Below, piece by piece: positions 21,200 to 30,425 of a stretch of DNA of 64,000 bases. This stretch comes from Serratia marcescens (GTDB lineage Bacteria > Pseudomonadota > Gammaproteobacteria > Enterobacterales > Enterobacteriaceae): NCBI RefSeq assembly GCF_001902635.1, contig NZ_MJAO01000005.1, positions 186,001-250,000 on the forward strand, read 5' to 3'. The notes below the pieces were generated by a model. That model saw only the letters and a program-made list of their open reading frames with translations, was not told where the DNA came from and searched no databases. Position numbers and translations under genes: made by a program. The first letter of the stretch is position 1; every line of letters begins with the position of its first letter.

Positions 21200-21813
21200 T
21201 CCCTTCTCAACGCTTTGCTAACCCAGTGTTTCATCGGCTCGTAGTTCATTGTCATGCCTGCGTGGATAGCCGAGATATACTGGGTTTTGTGCTGTTCCCA
21301 GCTAAGGTAGTCCAGTGGTCTATAGCCCCCCTGAACTGCCATCACATCGGCTAACAGCCGTGACAAACGGCCATTCCCTTCTCTGAATGGATGTATGAGT
21401 ATCAGTTCAACATGGGTTATCGCGATCGCTTCAATCAGCTGTTCTTCGCTCATGTCTGTACAGGGTGTGTAACGGGCAAGATATTTCACCTCGAAATCAT
21501 CCAGTAGTTTGGGCAATCGCGTCGAGGGGGCAAACATAAATCCTCCTTTGCTGATATTGACAGTCCTTTCTTGTCCAGCCCATTCATAGATGTTGCCTAA
21601 CCAGCGGCGATGCCAGCTTTTGATCATCTCGACAGTAATCTTCCCCAATGGAAAGTGCTGTTCAAAAACAGAACGATAGAGCTGTTCCAGCAGCACCAGT
21701 TCGGCGCCGTCGAGTTCATCAGCATCGGCAATGCCCAGTTTGTTGGCTAAAACTTGTTCGCCGGATTCTTTCTCATACTGACCTTCGTTGCTGGAAACAT
21801 GGTATCGGCTCAT
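21196..21813 (-). CDS. Fic domain protein (putative AMP-transferase)
   Basis: 205 residues from ATG 21813. The Fic active-site loop HPFREGNGR is complete at residues 141-149, with the following helix LSRLLADVMAV. Fic enzymes transfer AMP or related groups to target proteins and often work as toxins or regulators. No (S/T)xxxE(G/N) autoinhibitory helix is evident inside the protein. An in-frame start at 21876 would add 21 hydrophobic residues that read like promoter DNA; I reject it, though the ribosome site at 21813 is weak. Confidence 0.85.
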   Translation of the reverse strand: MSRYHVSSNEGQYEKESGEQVLANKLGIADADELDGAELVLLEQLYRSVFEQHFPLGKITVEMIKSWHRRWLGNIYEWAGQERTVNISKGGFMFAPSTRLPKLLDDFEVKYLARYTPCTDMSEEQLIEAIAITHVELILIHPFREGNGRLSRLLADVMAVQGGYRPLDYLSWEQHKTQYISAIHAGMTMNYEPMKHWVSKALRRD

Positions 21814-22065
21814 GAATACGCTCGGCAATGAGGTGGGGGATAATGCAAGTATAATCATCGGCAAGTAACGTAACAATTATCTTTAAATCAGTTGGTTACA
21901 TAATTTTGTGGGATCATGGATTTGATTGATGACATCGGAATAGACATTTATCAAGCCGTTGGATGTTGAAGATAAGGAGGGGTTCACTGTCGCGACAGCG
22001 AATCCGAAGTGTCGTTCGTCTGCGGGCAACAACGCAATTCGCCGCCCGCAGAGACGGCGTGGAGC
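21814..22065. other. Intergenic region upstream of fic
   Basis: About 250 bp holding a perfect 12-bp palindrome CTGTCGCGACAG (21987-21998) and the right copy of the direct repeat. AT-rich sequence near 21860-21900 probably includes the fic promoter. No ORF worth reporting. Confidence 0.4.
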
Positions 22066-22093
22066 TCATTGTGCGGCGGTGGGAGGCAGGGGC
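22010..22093. repeat. Direct repeat, right copy, with hairpin after the SMP-30-like gene
   Basis: This copy contains a perfect 8-bp stem CTGCGGGC / GCCCGCAG (22020-22027 and 22044-22051). It lies just downstream of the SMP-30-like stop on the minus strand and may act as its 3' end structure. The copy at 20897-20970 has lost two bases of pairing. Confidence 0.65.
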
Positions 22094-23058
22094 AGTTGAT
22101 AGAGGCGGAAGCTGTCGGGCACTTCGATTTCATGGCCGGGCAGCAGGCGGTGGCGGATGCGCGACTCGCTGACGAAGGCGCAGCCCTGTGGGGTGATAGT
22201 CAGGTTGACCGGCGACTCCATACCCTCGCGCAAGATCTCAATCCGATGCATACCGGTAACCTTCGGCAATGGGATCCGCAGGATCCGCCCCTGGCCGCTC
22301 TGGATCCCGTTTTCCAGCACGATCAGCGCACCGTCCGGTGCCAATCCCATCCCGTCCGGGTTTTCAATCAGGCGCGGCAGCTGCATTTCCGTCAGTTGCG
22401 GCTTTGGATCGTTATAGTTGAGGATGTAGAGCTTACCGGTGCCGAAATTGGCGACAGCCATCAGCCGGTCGTCGAGCAGCACGATACCGGCGGCGCCCAG
22501 TCCGCTGGGGGCCGCTAACCGCGCATCCTGGTACAGCGTACTGAAGGCCGCTTCGCCCGGCCGCAGGCGCAGGATGCCGCCGCCGCGGGTTTCCGTCACG
22601 TACACCGTACCGTCTGCGCCGAGCACGATATCGTTGCCCATTTCTCCCGCCGGCAGCGCCAGGCTGCGGTTGAGCGTACCATCCGCGACGTTCAGCGCGT
22701 AGATGCGGTTGGCGCGCGTTTTGCCGCCGGAGAGAAAGTCCGGCGAATTGCCCCACAGCAGCCCGCGTCGTTCGTCCAGCCGCAGTGCGTTTGAGGCGAA
22801 CACCGTGTCAGCACCGGGGAAAAAGGTTTCCCACGCTTTACCTGGCCGTTTGCGCAGCACGTTGCCGCTGGTGATCAGGCCGACATACAGCGTGCCGTCC
22901 GCCGCGCGGGCGATGCCGTTGGGGTAAAGTGCACCGGGCGGCAGCGTCATGCTGCTTTCTGTGCAGTCTGCGCTGACGGCGGCCTGCGCCGGAGCGCTAA
23001 GGATGAGTGCGATAGCGAGGGTGAACAACGCCGCTCGCGCGGTAACAGCGTAGGACAT
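22066..23058 (-). CDS. Secreted SMP-30/gluconolactonase-like beta-propeller protein
   Basis: 330 residues. A signal peptide ends after AQA near residue 27, so the protein is likely periplasmic. The rest shows repeating blade motifs (GIARAADGTLYVG, NDIVLGADGTVYV, GMGLAPDGALIV) typical of SMP-30/gluconolactonase propellers. Start chosen at ATG 23058 with GGAGAG upstream; the frame is open to 23460 but overlaps the aldo-keto reductase. It is last in a minus-strand operon after SDR and AKR genes. Lactone hydrolysis is possible, not shown. Confidence 0.75.
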   Translation of the reverse strand: MSYAVTARAALFTLAIALILSAPAQAAVSADCTESSMTLPPGALYPNGIARAADGTLYVGLITSGNVLRKRPGKAWETFFPGADTVFASNALRLDERRGLLWGNSPDFLSGGKTRANRIYALNVADGTLNRSLALPAGEMGNDIVLGADGTVYVTETRGGGILRLRPGEAAFSTLYQDARLAAPSGLGAAGIVLLDDRLMAVANFGTGKLYILNYNDPKPQLTEMQLPRLIENPDGMGLAPDGALIVLENGIQSGQGRILRIPLPKVTGMHRIEILREGMESPVNLTITPQGCAFVSESRIRHRLLPGHEIEVPDSFRLYQLPLPPTAAQ

Positions 23059-23087
23059 GTTTCTCTCCGGGAATGAGGGGAAAGGGG

Positions 23088-24059
23088 CTACCAGCGCTCG
23101 GGCCGGGCAGCGTGTGCCATTGGCGCCTCCAGCGCGGCGACGTCTTCCGGCGATAGCCTGAGGTCGAGCGCTGCCAGCGCATCCTGCAGATGGTGTGGCT
23201 TGGACATGCCCACCAGCGGCGACGCCACGCCGGGTTTGGCCAACAGCCAGGCCAGCGCGACTTGCGCCGGTGGAACGCCGCGCGTGGCTGCCACCTCCGC
23301 TACCGCAGCGACGGTGCGTTCTACCTCGTTTCTGCCGCCGTACCAACGGGGCGCCTGTTCGTCGGTGGCGGCGCGCAACGTGCCGCCACTGCCGGAGCCG
23401 GCCAGCACGCCGCGAGCCAGCGGCGACCAGGGCGTCAGGCCAAGACCTTCCTCCAGGCACAGCGGGATCAGTTCCTCTTCGTCTTCACGCGTCACCAGGT
23501 TGTATTGGCTTTGCAGCGAGATAAACGGTGCCAGGCGGTGCTGACGTTGAAAGGCTAGCATTTTCATCAGGCGCCAGGCGTGCAGTGAAGAAGCGCCGAG
23601 ATAGCGGATCTTGCCCGACCGCACCAGGCTGTCGAGGGTGTCGGCGGTTTCTTCGATCGGCGTTTCGGTGTCGAAGCGATGCAGTACGAACAAATCGAGG
23701 TAATCCGTTCCCAGCCGCTGTAAGGAGGCGTCGACGCTGTGCAGCAGGTGCTTGCGCGACAGCCCGCGGCTGTTCGGCTGCGCGTCCATCGGAAAGTAGG
23801 CTTTGGTGGCGATCACCACGTCTTCACGACGGGCGAACGCCTTCAGCGCGCGGCCGAGAATGCGCTCGCTTTCTCCGCCGGAGTAAATGTTGGCGGTATC
23901 GAAAAAGTTGATGCCCGCTTCCAGCGCCTCGCGGATAAAGGGGCGCGCTTCTTCTTCCTTCAGCACCCAGGGGCGCCAGGCCGGATCGCCGTAGGTCATG
24001 CCGCCCAGACAGAGGCGGGACACCTTCAGGCCGCTGTCGCCAAGCCGAACGTAGTTCAT
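23088..24059 (-). CDS. Aldo/keto reductase
   Basis: 323 residues. The AKR catalytic tetrad is visible: D54, Y59 (FFDTANIY), K86 (IATK) and H127 (VLHRFD). Length and the FFDTANIYSGGESE motif suggest the YajO/Tas-like NADPH-dependent group. It sits 12 bp after the SDR gene and 29 bp before the SMP-30-like gene, and all three face away from a LysR regulator. Substrate unknown. Confidence 0.9.
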   Translation of the reverse strand: MNYVRLGDSGLKVSRLCLGGMTYGDPAWRPWVLKEEEARPFIREALEAGINFFDTANIYSGGESERILGRALKAFARREDVVIATKAYFPMDAQPNSRGLSRKHLLHSVDASLQRLGTDYLDLFVLHRFDTETPIEETADTLDSLVRSGKIRYLGASSLHAWRLMKMLAFQRQHRLAPFISLQSQYNLVTREDEEELIPLCLEEGLGLTPWSPLARGVLAGSGSGGTLRAATDEQAPRWYGGRNEVERTVAAVAEVAATRGVPPAQVALAWLLAKPGVASPLVGMSKPHHLQDALAALDLRLSPEDVAALEAPMAHAARPERW

Positions 24060-24071
24060 GGCGTCGTCTCC

Positions 24072-24872
24072 TCAGCGCATGCCGGCGATGGTGTAACCGC
24101 CGTCCACCAGCAGGCTTTGGCCGGTGATGAAGCGGGCTTCGTCCGTTGCCAGCCACAGCGCCACATCGCCGATGTCTTCCGATTCGCCCAAGCGGCCGGC
24201 GGGCGTGTGGGCGATAAAGGGCGCGAACGCTGCGCTGTCGGCCACGCTGCCGCGCGCCATTGGCGTGTCGATGATGCCGGGGTTGATGTTGTTGACGCGG
24301 ATGCCCTGGCCGCCGTATTCGAGCGCCACCGCGCGGATCATCGCATCGAGCGCGCCTTTGCTGGCGGAATAGCTGGATGAGCCGGCCAGCGCGCCGTGGG
24401 TCAGCCAGGAGGAGGTATTGATGATCACGCCGCCCGAGCGCTGCGCCAGGAAGGTTTCAATTTCGTATTTCATCGCCAGCCAGACGCCTCGGAGGTTAAT
24501 GGCGATCACGCGGTCAAAATCCTCGCTGCGCTGTTCGGTGATCGGGGCAAAGTTGCCGATGATGCCGGCGTTGTTGAAGGCGACGTCGAGCCGGCCGTAG
24601 TGGGCGGTCACCGCGGCGAGCAATCGGCGGATATCGTCTTCCTGGGAGACGTCGGTTACGACGGGCAGGGCGTCGCCGCCAGCCAGCGCAATGTCGCGCG
24701 CCGTGGCTTCGATCTCTGCCGCGCGCCGGCCGGCCAGCGCCACTTTGGCGCCTTCGCGGGCATAGGCCAACGCCGCAGCGCGGCCGATGCCGGTGCCGCC
24801 GCCGCTCACCAGTACGACTTTGCCTGCCAGACGGCGCGGCGTTTTATGAGTTGGAGCTGTAGCATGAGTCAT
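24072..24872 (-). CDS. Short-chain dehydrogenase/reductase
   Basis: 266 residues from ATG 24872. Classical SDR features: cofactor loop GGGTGIG (24-30), NNAG, and the catalytic Ser in NTSSW and YSASK. The start at 24905 seen as open frame uses TTG and has no ribosome site. It is the first gene of the minus-strand operon, so probably the one most directly controlled by the divergent LysR regulator. Substrate unknown. Confidence 0.9.
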   Translation of the reverse strand: MTHATAPTHKTPRRLAGKVVLVSGGGTGIGRAAALAYAREGAKVALAGRRAAEIEATARDIALAGGDALPVVTDVSQEDDIRRLLAAVTAHYGRLDVAFNNAGIIGNFAPITEQRSEDFDRVIAINLRGVWLAMKYEIETFLAQRSGGVIINTSSWLTHGALAGSSSYSASKGALDAMIRAVALEYGGQGIRVNNINPGIIDTPMARGSVADSAAFAPFIAHTPAGRLGESEDIGDVALWLATDEARFITGQSLLVDGGYTIAGMR

Positions 24873-24924
24873 CGCATCGATACCTGGTAATGGGTTCGAT
24901 CGCAATGCTATGTTGTTAGATGGA

Positions 24925-24936
24925 GGATAACTATCC
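24925..24936. promoter_or_regulatory. Near-palindrome in the SDR-LysR divergent promoter
   Basis: GGATA and TATCC flank two bases, within the 106-bp gap between the divergent SDR and LysR-type genes. LysR regulators often bind imperfect dyads in such gaps and control both directions. The match is short, so this is a weak candidate. Confidence 0.3.
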
Positions 24937-24978
24937 GCTAAAAATTCATCTCACTATTAGATAATTTATATCAATAGC

Positions 24979-25872
24979 ATGAAGAAACCCGAATTGTCCG
25001 GCCTGGCGGCCTTCGTGGCTATCGCCAGTGAACGCAGCTTCCGCCGCGCCGCCGCCCGGCTGGGCGTAACGCCGCCGACGCTGACCCACACCCTGCGCGA
25101 ACTGGAAGCGCAGGTGGGCATTCGCCTGTTGAACCGCACCACCCGCAACGTCTCGCCGACGGAGGCCGGTGCGCATCTGCTGGCGCAGCTGGTACCGGCC
25201 TTTACCGACATCGATGCCGCGCTGGAGAGCCTGAATGCGTTTCGCGACGGGCCGCGTGGCCTGGTGCGCATCAACGCGCCGCGTTCGGCGATCGATCTCG
25301 CCATCGTGCCGCATCTGGGGCGGTTGGCCAGCGAGTATCCCGGTATTACGCTGGAGGTGGTGGCGGACGAGGGATTCGCCAACATCGTCGAGCAAGGCTT
25401 TGACGCCGGTATTCGGCTCGGCGAGGATCTGCACAACGATATGCGCGCGGTGCGCCTGACGCCGGATCTGCGTTTCGCCATCGTCGCCACGCCGGACTAT
25501 TTTCAACGGCACGGCGAACCGACGCATCCTCAGGATTTGCTGCAGCACCGCTGCATCGGTTGGCGTAAGGCCTCTTCGGGGGAGCACTACAAATGGGCAT
25601 TTCAGCAGGGCGAGCAGCGGTTTTCCGTGGCGGTAAACAGCCCGCTTATCGTGGATGATGCCAGGCTGTTGCTGCAGGCGGCGTTGGCGCATGTCGGTAT
25701 CGCTTTCGCCATCGAACAGGAAGTGGCAGAACACCTGGCGAGCGGGCGGCTGCGGCGGGTGTTGGCCGACTGGTGCGTACCGTTTCCCGGTTTTTACCTC
25801 TATTATCCCAACCGCAGAAACCATTCCGTGGCGCTGACCACGGTGATCGAGTTGCTGCGTCTTCCCACCTAA
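24979..25872 (+). CDS. LysR-type transcriptional regulator
   Basis: 297 residues. The N-terminal winged helix-turn-helix reads FVAIASERSFRRAAARLGVTPPTLTHTLRELE, followed by the substrate-binding domain. It belongs to the CrgA/YafC-like group by the phrase LNRTTRNVSPTEAG. It is divergent from the SDR-AKR-SMP-30 operon and is most likely its regulator. Confidence 0.92.
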   Translation: MKKPELSGLAAFVAIASERSFRRAAARLGVTPPTLTHTLRELEAQVGIRLLNRTTRNVSPTEAGAHLLAQLVPAFTDIDAALESLNAFRDGPRGLVRINAPRSAIDLAIVPHLGRLASEYPGITLEVVADEGFANIVEQGFDAGIRLGEDLHNDMRAVRLTPDLRFAIVATPDYFQRHGEPTHPQDLLQHRCIGWRKASSGEHYKWAFQQGEQRFSVAVNSPLIVDDARLLLQAALAHVGIAFAIEQEVAEHLASGRLRRVLADWCVPFPGFYLYYPNRRNHSVALTTVIELLRLPT

Positions 25873-26291
25873 TCCTCTTCGCCTGCCATCGTGTTCGGGA
25901 TGACAGGGGGGCGAATCAAGCGCGAACTATTTTTAATCCCTCTGCGTTTGTTCAGGCGCAAATAAACCCCTAAATTCTCGGCGAGTTCATAACTGGCTGT
26001 TTATAATTGTTATTTGAGTGTTTGTTGCGAATATTTCGAGTTTTTAGCGGTTATTTGAGAGCCCGGTCACACTATTTTTTTGTGCGAAATGTGAAGAGGG
26101 TCAATCCGCCAGGTCAAGGAGAGACGGTTCTATTCCTCCCTGGCTTACCGATCCGCTTTTCATGCTCCGTATACTGTCTGCAACCAGGGCAACGTGACGG
26201 AAATTTTCATAAGGAATGTGCGTGAAGCAATCGTGATTGCATCTGGCATACAAATAACACGGGGTTTTTTTGATTATCTGAGGTGCTTGGT
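25873..26291 (+). other. 419-bp region upstream of the chb operon
   Basis: No gene seen. The sequence is AT-rich relative to its neighbours and holds two copies of GTTATTTGAG at 26009 and 26050. In E. coli the chb operon is controlled by NagC, ChbR and CRP in this position. I could not place convincing NagC or CRP sites. Confidence 0.5.
26009..26059 (+). promoter_or_regulatory. Direct repeat GTTATTTGAG, candidate regulator half sites
   Basis: Perfect 10-bp copies at 26009-26018 and 26050-26059 lie 41 bp apart, about four helical turns, on the same face of DNA. AraC-type proteins such as ChbR, encoded in this operon, bind direct repeats. This is a candidate operator by position and symmetry only. 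Confidence 0.4.
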
Positions 26292-26609
26292 ATGGAAAAG
26301 AAAAAAATCTATCTGTTTTGTTCTGCCGGTATGTCCACTTCCCTGTTGGTATCAAAAATGAAGGCGCAGGCCGAGAAATACGAAGTGCCGGTGATCATCG
26401 CCGCCTATCCGGAAGCGCTGGCCGCGGAGAAAGGCGTTGAAGCGGATCTGATCCTGCTGGGGCCGCAGATCGCCTACACCTTGCCGGAAGTGCAAAAACA
26501 GTTGCCCAATAAACCCGTTGAAGTCATCGATCCGCTGCTGTACGGCAAGGTCGATGGACTGGGCGTGCTGAAGGCCGCGGTGGCCGCCATCAAGAAAGCC
26601 AACCAATAA
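26292..26609 (+). CDS. chbB: PTS chitobiose/cellobiose-type EIIB component
   Basis: 105 residues, closely similar to E. coli ChbB. The phosphorylated cysteine is Cys9 in [16 protein letters not shown] passes phosphate to the sugar during uptake by EIIC. I chose ATG 26292 with AGGTG upstream over the GTG at 26283. It begins an operon chbB-chbC-GH1-chbR-chbG in which no EIIA gene is present. Confidence 0.95.
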   Translation: MEKKKIYLFCSAGMSTSLLVSKMKAQAEKYEVPVIIAAYPEALAAEKGVEADLILLGPQIAYTLPEVQKQLPNKPVEVIDPLLYGKVDGLGVLKAAVAAIKKANQ

Positions 26610-26621
26610 CAGGAGGCCGCC

Positions 26622-27983
26622 GTGAATACCCTCATTGCCTCGCTCGAGAAGGTTATCCTGCCTTTTGCCGTAAAAATCGGTAAGCAGCCCCACGTCAACG
26701 CCATCAAAAACGGCTTTATCCGCCTGATGCCGCTGACATTGACCGGGGCGATGTTTGTGTTGATCAACAACGTGTTCCTGAGCTTCGGCGAAGGATCGTT
26801 CTTCTATTCGCTGGGCGTGCGCCTGGACGCCTCCACCATTGAGACGCTGAACGGCTTGAAGAGCATCGGCGGCAGCGTTTACAACGGCACGCTGGGGATC
26901 ATGTCTCTGATGACGCCGTTCTTCATCAGCATGGCGTTGGCCGAAGAGCGTAAGGTCGATCCGCTCGCTTCGGCGCTACTGGCGGTGGCGGCCTTTATGA
27001 CCGTCACCCCGTTCAACGTCGGCGAGGCCTATGCGGTAGGCGCCAACTGGTTGGGCGGTGCCAACATCATTTCCGGTATGGTGATCGGGCTGGCGGTGGC
27101 CGAGATGTTCGCCTTCATCGTGCGGCGCAACTGGGTGATTAGCCTACCGGACAGCGTGCCGGCTTCGGTGTCGCGCTCTTTCTCGGCGCTGATCCCCGGC
27201 TTCGTCATCCTCTCCATCATGGGGCTGGTGGCGTTCGCGCTGGCGCATTGGGGCACCAACTTCCACCAGATCATCATGGACGGCATTTCGGCGCCGCTGG
27301 CCAAAATGGGCAGCGTGGTGGGCTGGGTGTACGTGCTGTTCTCTTCGCTGCTGTGGTTCTTTGGGGTGCACGGCTCCATGGCGCTGGCGGCGCTGGACAG
27401 CGGCATCATGACGCCGTTCGCGCTGGAAAACGTGGAGCTGTACAATAAATACGGCTCGGTCGAGGCCGCCGTGGCCGCCGGGAAAGAGTTCCACATGTGG
27501 GCGAAACCGTTCGTCGATTCCTACATCTACCTCGGCGGCACCGGTTCGACGCTGGGCCTGATCATCGCCATCTTCATTGCCTCGCGCCGCGAAGATTACC
27601 GCCAGGTCGCCAAGCTGGCGACGCCGTCCGGCATCTTCCAGATCAACGAACCGATCCTGTTCGGCCTGCCGGTGATCATGAACCCGGTGATGTTCATTCC
27701 GTTCATCCTGGTGCAGCCGGTGCTGACCATCATCACCTCGCTGGCTTACTACTCCGGGCTGATCCCGCCGATCACCAACATCGCGCCCTGGACCATGCCG
27801 GTCGGCCTGGGGGCGTTCTTCAACACCAACGGCAGCATCATGGCCATGTTGCTGAGCCTGTTCAACCTGGCGGTCGCCACCGTGATTTATCTGCCGTTCG
27901 TGGCGATCTCCAACAAGGCGCAGAGCCAGATCGACGCGGCGACGGAAAGCGAAGAAGACATCGCCAAGGCGCTGAAATTCTAA
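26622..27983 (+). CDS. chbC: PTS chitobiose/cellobiose-type EIIC permease
   Basis: 453 residues, GTG start with a strong AGGAGG. The sequence follows E. coli ChbC nearly throughout, including [29 protein letters not shown] and [12 protein letters not shown]. It carries the sugar across the inner membrane. E. coli ChbC takes N,N'-diacetylchitobiose and also cellobiose after mutation. Confidence 0.96.
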   Translation: MNTLIASLEKVILPFAVKIGKQPHVNAIKNGFIRLMPLTLTGAMFVLINNVFLSFGEGSFFYSLGVRLDASTIETLNGLKSIGGSVYNGTLGIMSLMTPFFISMALAEERKVDPLASALLAVAAFMTVTPFNVGEAYAVGANWLGGANIISGMVIGLAVAEMFAFIVRRNWVISLPDSVPASVSRSFSALIPGFVILSIMGLVAFALAHWGTNFHQIIMDGISAPLAKMGSVVGWVYVLFSSLLWFFGVHGSMALAALDSGIMTPFALENVELYNKYGSVEAAVAAGKEFHMWAKPFVDSYIYLGGTGSTLGLIIAIFIASRREDYRQVAKLATPSGIFQINEPILFGLPVIMNPVMFIPFILVQPVLTIITSLAYYSGLIPPITNIAPWTMPVGLGAFFNTNGSIMAMLLSLFNLAVATVIYLPFVAISNKAQSQIDAATESEEDIAKALKF

Positions 27984-28026
27984 CTGTGGAACGGGGCGGC
28001 GCGGCCGCCCCGCGAGGGACGCGAGT

Positions 28027-29412
28027 ATGGAATATCAATTTGCCGACGGGTTCTGGTGGGGGAGCGCTACCTCCGCGCCGCAGTCCGAGGGGGCGGCCGT
28101 GCGGGACGGCAAGAGCCGCAACATCTTCGACTATTGGTATGAGATCGCGCCCGAGCGCTTTCACGATCGGGTGGGGCCGGCCGAGGCTTCGACCTTTTAC
28201 GATCGTTTCCGCACCGATATCGGGCTGCTCAAAACGCTGGGCCACAATACGTTCAGAACCTCGATCTCGTGGTCGCGGCTGATCCCGGACGGCGACGGCG
28301 AGGTGAATCCGCAGGCGGTGGTGTTCTATAACGCGATGATCGACGAGTTGCTGGCGCAGGGCATCACCCCGTTTATCAATCTCTATCACTTCGATATGCC
28401 GCTGTGCATGCAGCAGCGCGGCGGCTGGGAAAGCCGTGCGGTGGTCGAAGCCTATGCGCGTTACGCCGATATTTGCTTCGGCCTGTTTGGCGACCGGGTA
28501 ACTCATTGGTTCACCTTCAACGAGCCGATCGTGCCGGTGGAGGCGGGCTACCTGAATGACTTGCACTACCCTTGCGTGGTGGACTTCAAACGGGCGGTCA
28601 CCGTGGCGTACCACAGCGTACTGGCGCACGCCATGGCGGTGCGGCGTTTCAGAATGCGAGGGCGGCCGGGGAGTATCGGCATCATTCTGAATCTGAGCCC
28701 GACCTATCCCCGCTCCGACGCACCGGAGGATCGGCAGGCCGCACACGACGCCGATCTGTTGCTCAACCGCAGTTTCCTCGATCCGGTCGCCAAAGGGCGT
28801 TATCCGGCGGCGTTGCTGCACCTGCTGGAGCGGCATGGGCTGATGCCATACTGCGAGCCGCAGGACGCGCAGCTGATTGAAGGCGGCGTGGTGGACATCC
28901 TCGGCGTCAACTACTACCAGCCGCGCAGGGTGCAGGCGAAAGAAGGGCGTCGCGCCGAGGGGCCGATCGCATCGCCGGAGGATCTGTTCAGTTACTATGC
29001 AATGCCGGGCCGCAAAATCAATCCGCACCGCGGCTGGGAGATCTATGAGAAGGGGCTGTACGACATCCTGATGGATCTGAAAGAGAACTACGGCAATCTG
29101 CCCTGCTATATTTCGGAAAACGGCATGGGCGTTGAGGGTGAAGAGGCGTTTATCGGCGCCGATGGGCGGGTGGAGGACGATTACCGCATCGACTTTATTC
29201 GCGAACACCTGAAGTGGCTGCATCGTGCGCTGGCGGAAGGCTCGCAGTGTAAGGGCTATCACCTGTGGACCTTTATCGACTGCTGGTCCTGGCTGAACGC
29301 CTACAAGAATCGTTATGGGCTGGTGCGGTTGGATCGGGCGGATCAGCGCCGCACCATCAAGAAAAGCGGCTACTGGTTTGCCGAGGCGGCCAGGCGCAAC
29401 GGATTTGACTAA
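28027..29412 (+). CDS. 6-phospho-beta-glucosidase, glycoside hydrolase family 1
   Basis: 461 residues. GH1 acid/base FTFNEP and nucleophile ISENG are intact, with the closing KKSGYWF region that in phosphoglucosidases binds the 6-phosphate. It would cleave the phosphorylated disaccharide delivered by ChbBC. In E. coli the chb operon has ChbF, an unrelated NAD-dependent GH4 enzyme, at a nearby place. Whether this GH1 enzyme accepts deacetylated chitobiose-6P or only cellobiose-6P cannot be told. Confidence 0.9.
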   Translation: MEYQFADGFWWGSATSAPQSEGAAVRDGKSRNIFDYWYEIAPERFHDRVGPAEASTFYDRFRTDIGLLKTLGHNTFRTSISWSRLIPDGDGEVNPQAVVFYNAMIDELLAQGITPFINLYHFDMPLCMQQRGGWESRAVVEAYARYADICFGLFGDRVTHWFTFNEPIVPVEAGYLNDLHYPCVVDFKRAVTVAYHSVLAHAMAVRRFRMRGRPGSIGIILNLSPTYPRSDAPEDRQAAHDADLLLNRSFLDPVAKGRYPAALLHLLERHGLMPYCEPQDAQLIEGGVVDILGVNYYQPRRVQAKEGRRAEGPIASPEDLFSYYAMPGRKINPHRGWEIYEKGLYDILMDLKENYGNLPCYISENGMGVEGEEAFIGADGRVEDDYRIDFIREHLKWLHRALAEGSQCKGYHLWTFIDCWSWLNAYKNRYGLVRLDRADQRRTIKKSGYWFAEAARRNGFD

Positions 29413-29427
29413 CAGGAGGCCGGCGCC

Positions 29428-30276
29428 GTGTCCGATAACCGAATTTCGCTGAGTGCCAACGACGTGAAGCTGATTCGCGAGCAGGATTTCTTTAACTGCA
29501 AAGATTTTCACCTGTTTATCTACAACAAGGTGGAGAGTGCCACCGGGCTGCATCAGCACGACTATTACGAGTTCACCATCGTGCTGAGCGGCAAATGCTA
29601 TCAGGAGATCAACGGCAAACGGGTACTGCTGGAGCGCGGGGATTTCGTCTTTATCCCCATCGGCTCTTACCACCAGAGTTTTTACGAGTTCGGCGCGACG
29701 AAAATCTTCAACGTGGCGGTTAGCAAAGCGTTCTTTGAAGAGCATTATTTGCAGCAGTTGCCGCGTTGCTTTGTCGCCTCGCAGGCTTACAGCCTGAGAA
29801 GCGAGTTTTTGGCCTATATCGAATCGGTGGTGAGCTCGCCGCAGTTTCGTGAGGACGATTTCGCCGAATTCCTCGAAACGCTGACCTTTTATGTGATCAG
29901 CCGCATTCGTCACTATAAAGAAGAAAACGACGGCGGCGATGATATCCCGCAGTGGCTGAAGAACACCTTGGCCGGCATGCATGACAAAGCGATGTTCGGC
30001 GAAAGGGCGCTGGCGAACATGGTGGCGCTGTCGGGGAAAACCCAGGAGTACCTGACCCGGGCGATGCGGCGTTACTACCATAAAACGCCGATGCAGGTGA
30101 TCAATGAGATCCGCATCAATTTCGCCAAGACGCAGTTGGAGGTCACCAACTATTCGGTCTCTGATATCGCCTTTGATTCCGGCTATGGCGATGTCAGTCT
30201 GTTCATTAAAAATTTCAAGCGGCTCACCGATGTGACCCCGGGCAACTACCGAAAAAAGTGCTACGGCCCTCTTTAG
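29428..30276 (+). CDS. chbR: AraC-family regulator ChbR
   Basis: 282 residues, GTG start with AGGAGG. The cupin-like N-terminus ([37 protein letters not shown]) and the two C-terminal helix-turn-helix motifs closely match E. coli ChbR. ChbR represses or activates chb depending on the phosphorylated, deacetylated sugar. Its position inside the operon suggests autoregulation. Confidence 0.93.
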   Translation: MSDNRISLSANDVKLIREQDFFNCKDFHLFIYNKVESATGLHQHDYYEFTIVLSGKCYQEINGKRVLLERGDFVFIPIGSYHQSFYEFGATKIFNVAVSKAFFEEHYLQQLPRCFVASQAYSLRSEFLAYIESVVSSPQFREDDFAEFLETLTFYVISRIRHYKEENDGGDDIPQWLKNTLAGMHDKAMFGERALANMVALSGKTQEYLTRAMRRYYHKTPMQVINEIRINFAKTQLEVTNYSVSDIAFDSGYGDVSLFIKNFKRLTDVTPGNYRKKCYGPL

Positions 30277-30425
30277 GGCCGCTCCCGATCAGTATCAACG
30301 CCGATATACCGATGAACTTCAGGCCGCCGGTCGGTTAGTCATTCGATTTTTTATCTTCGCGAAGGGGAATGCCGCACCGTCCGGTCGGCCTTCCCTTGCC
30401 AAAAATTCATCCCGCGGGAGCCTCT
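30277..30425 (+). other. chbR-chbG gap with hairpins
   Basis: The 149 bp hold a GGCCCT / AGGGCC hairpin at the very end of chbR and a GC-rich dyad near 30360-30420. No U-tract terminator is apparent, so chbG may be read from the same transcript at a lower level. Confidence 0.4.

Noticed and set aside
25981-26060. NagC or CRP operators before chbB
   Set aside because: AT-rich stretches resemble parts of both consensus sequences but none match well enough to report.
27862-30081. 739-codon open frame on the minus strand opposite the GH1 and chbR genes
   Set aside because: Antisense to two well-recognised genes with intact catalytic and DNA-binding motifs; no motif of its own.
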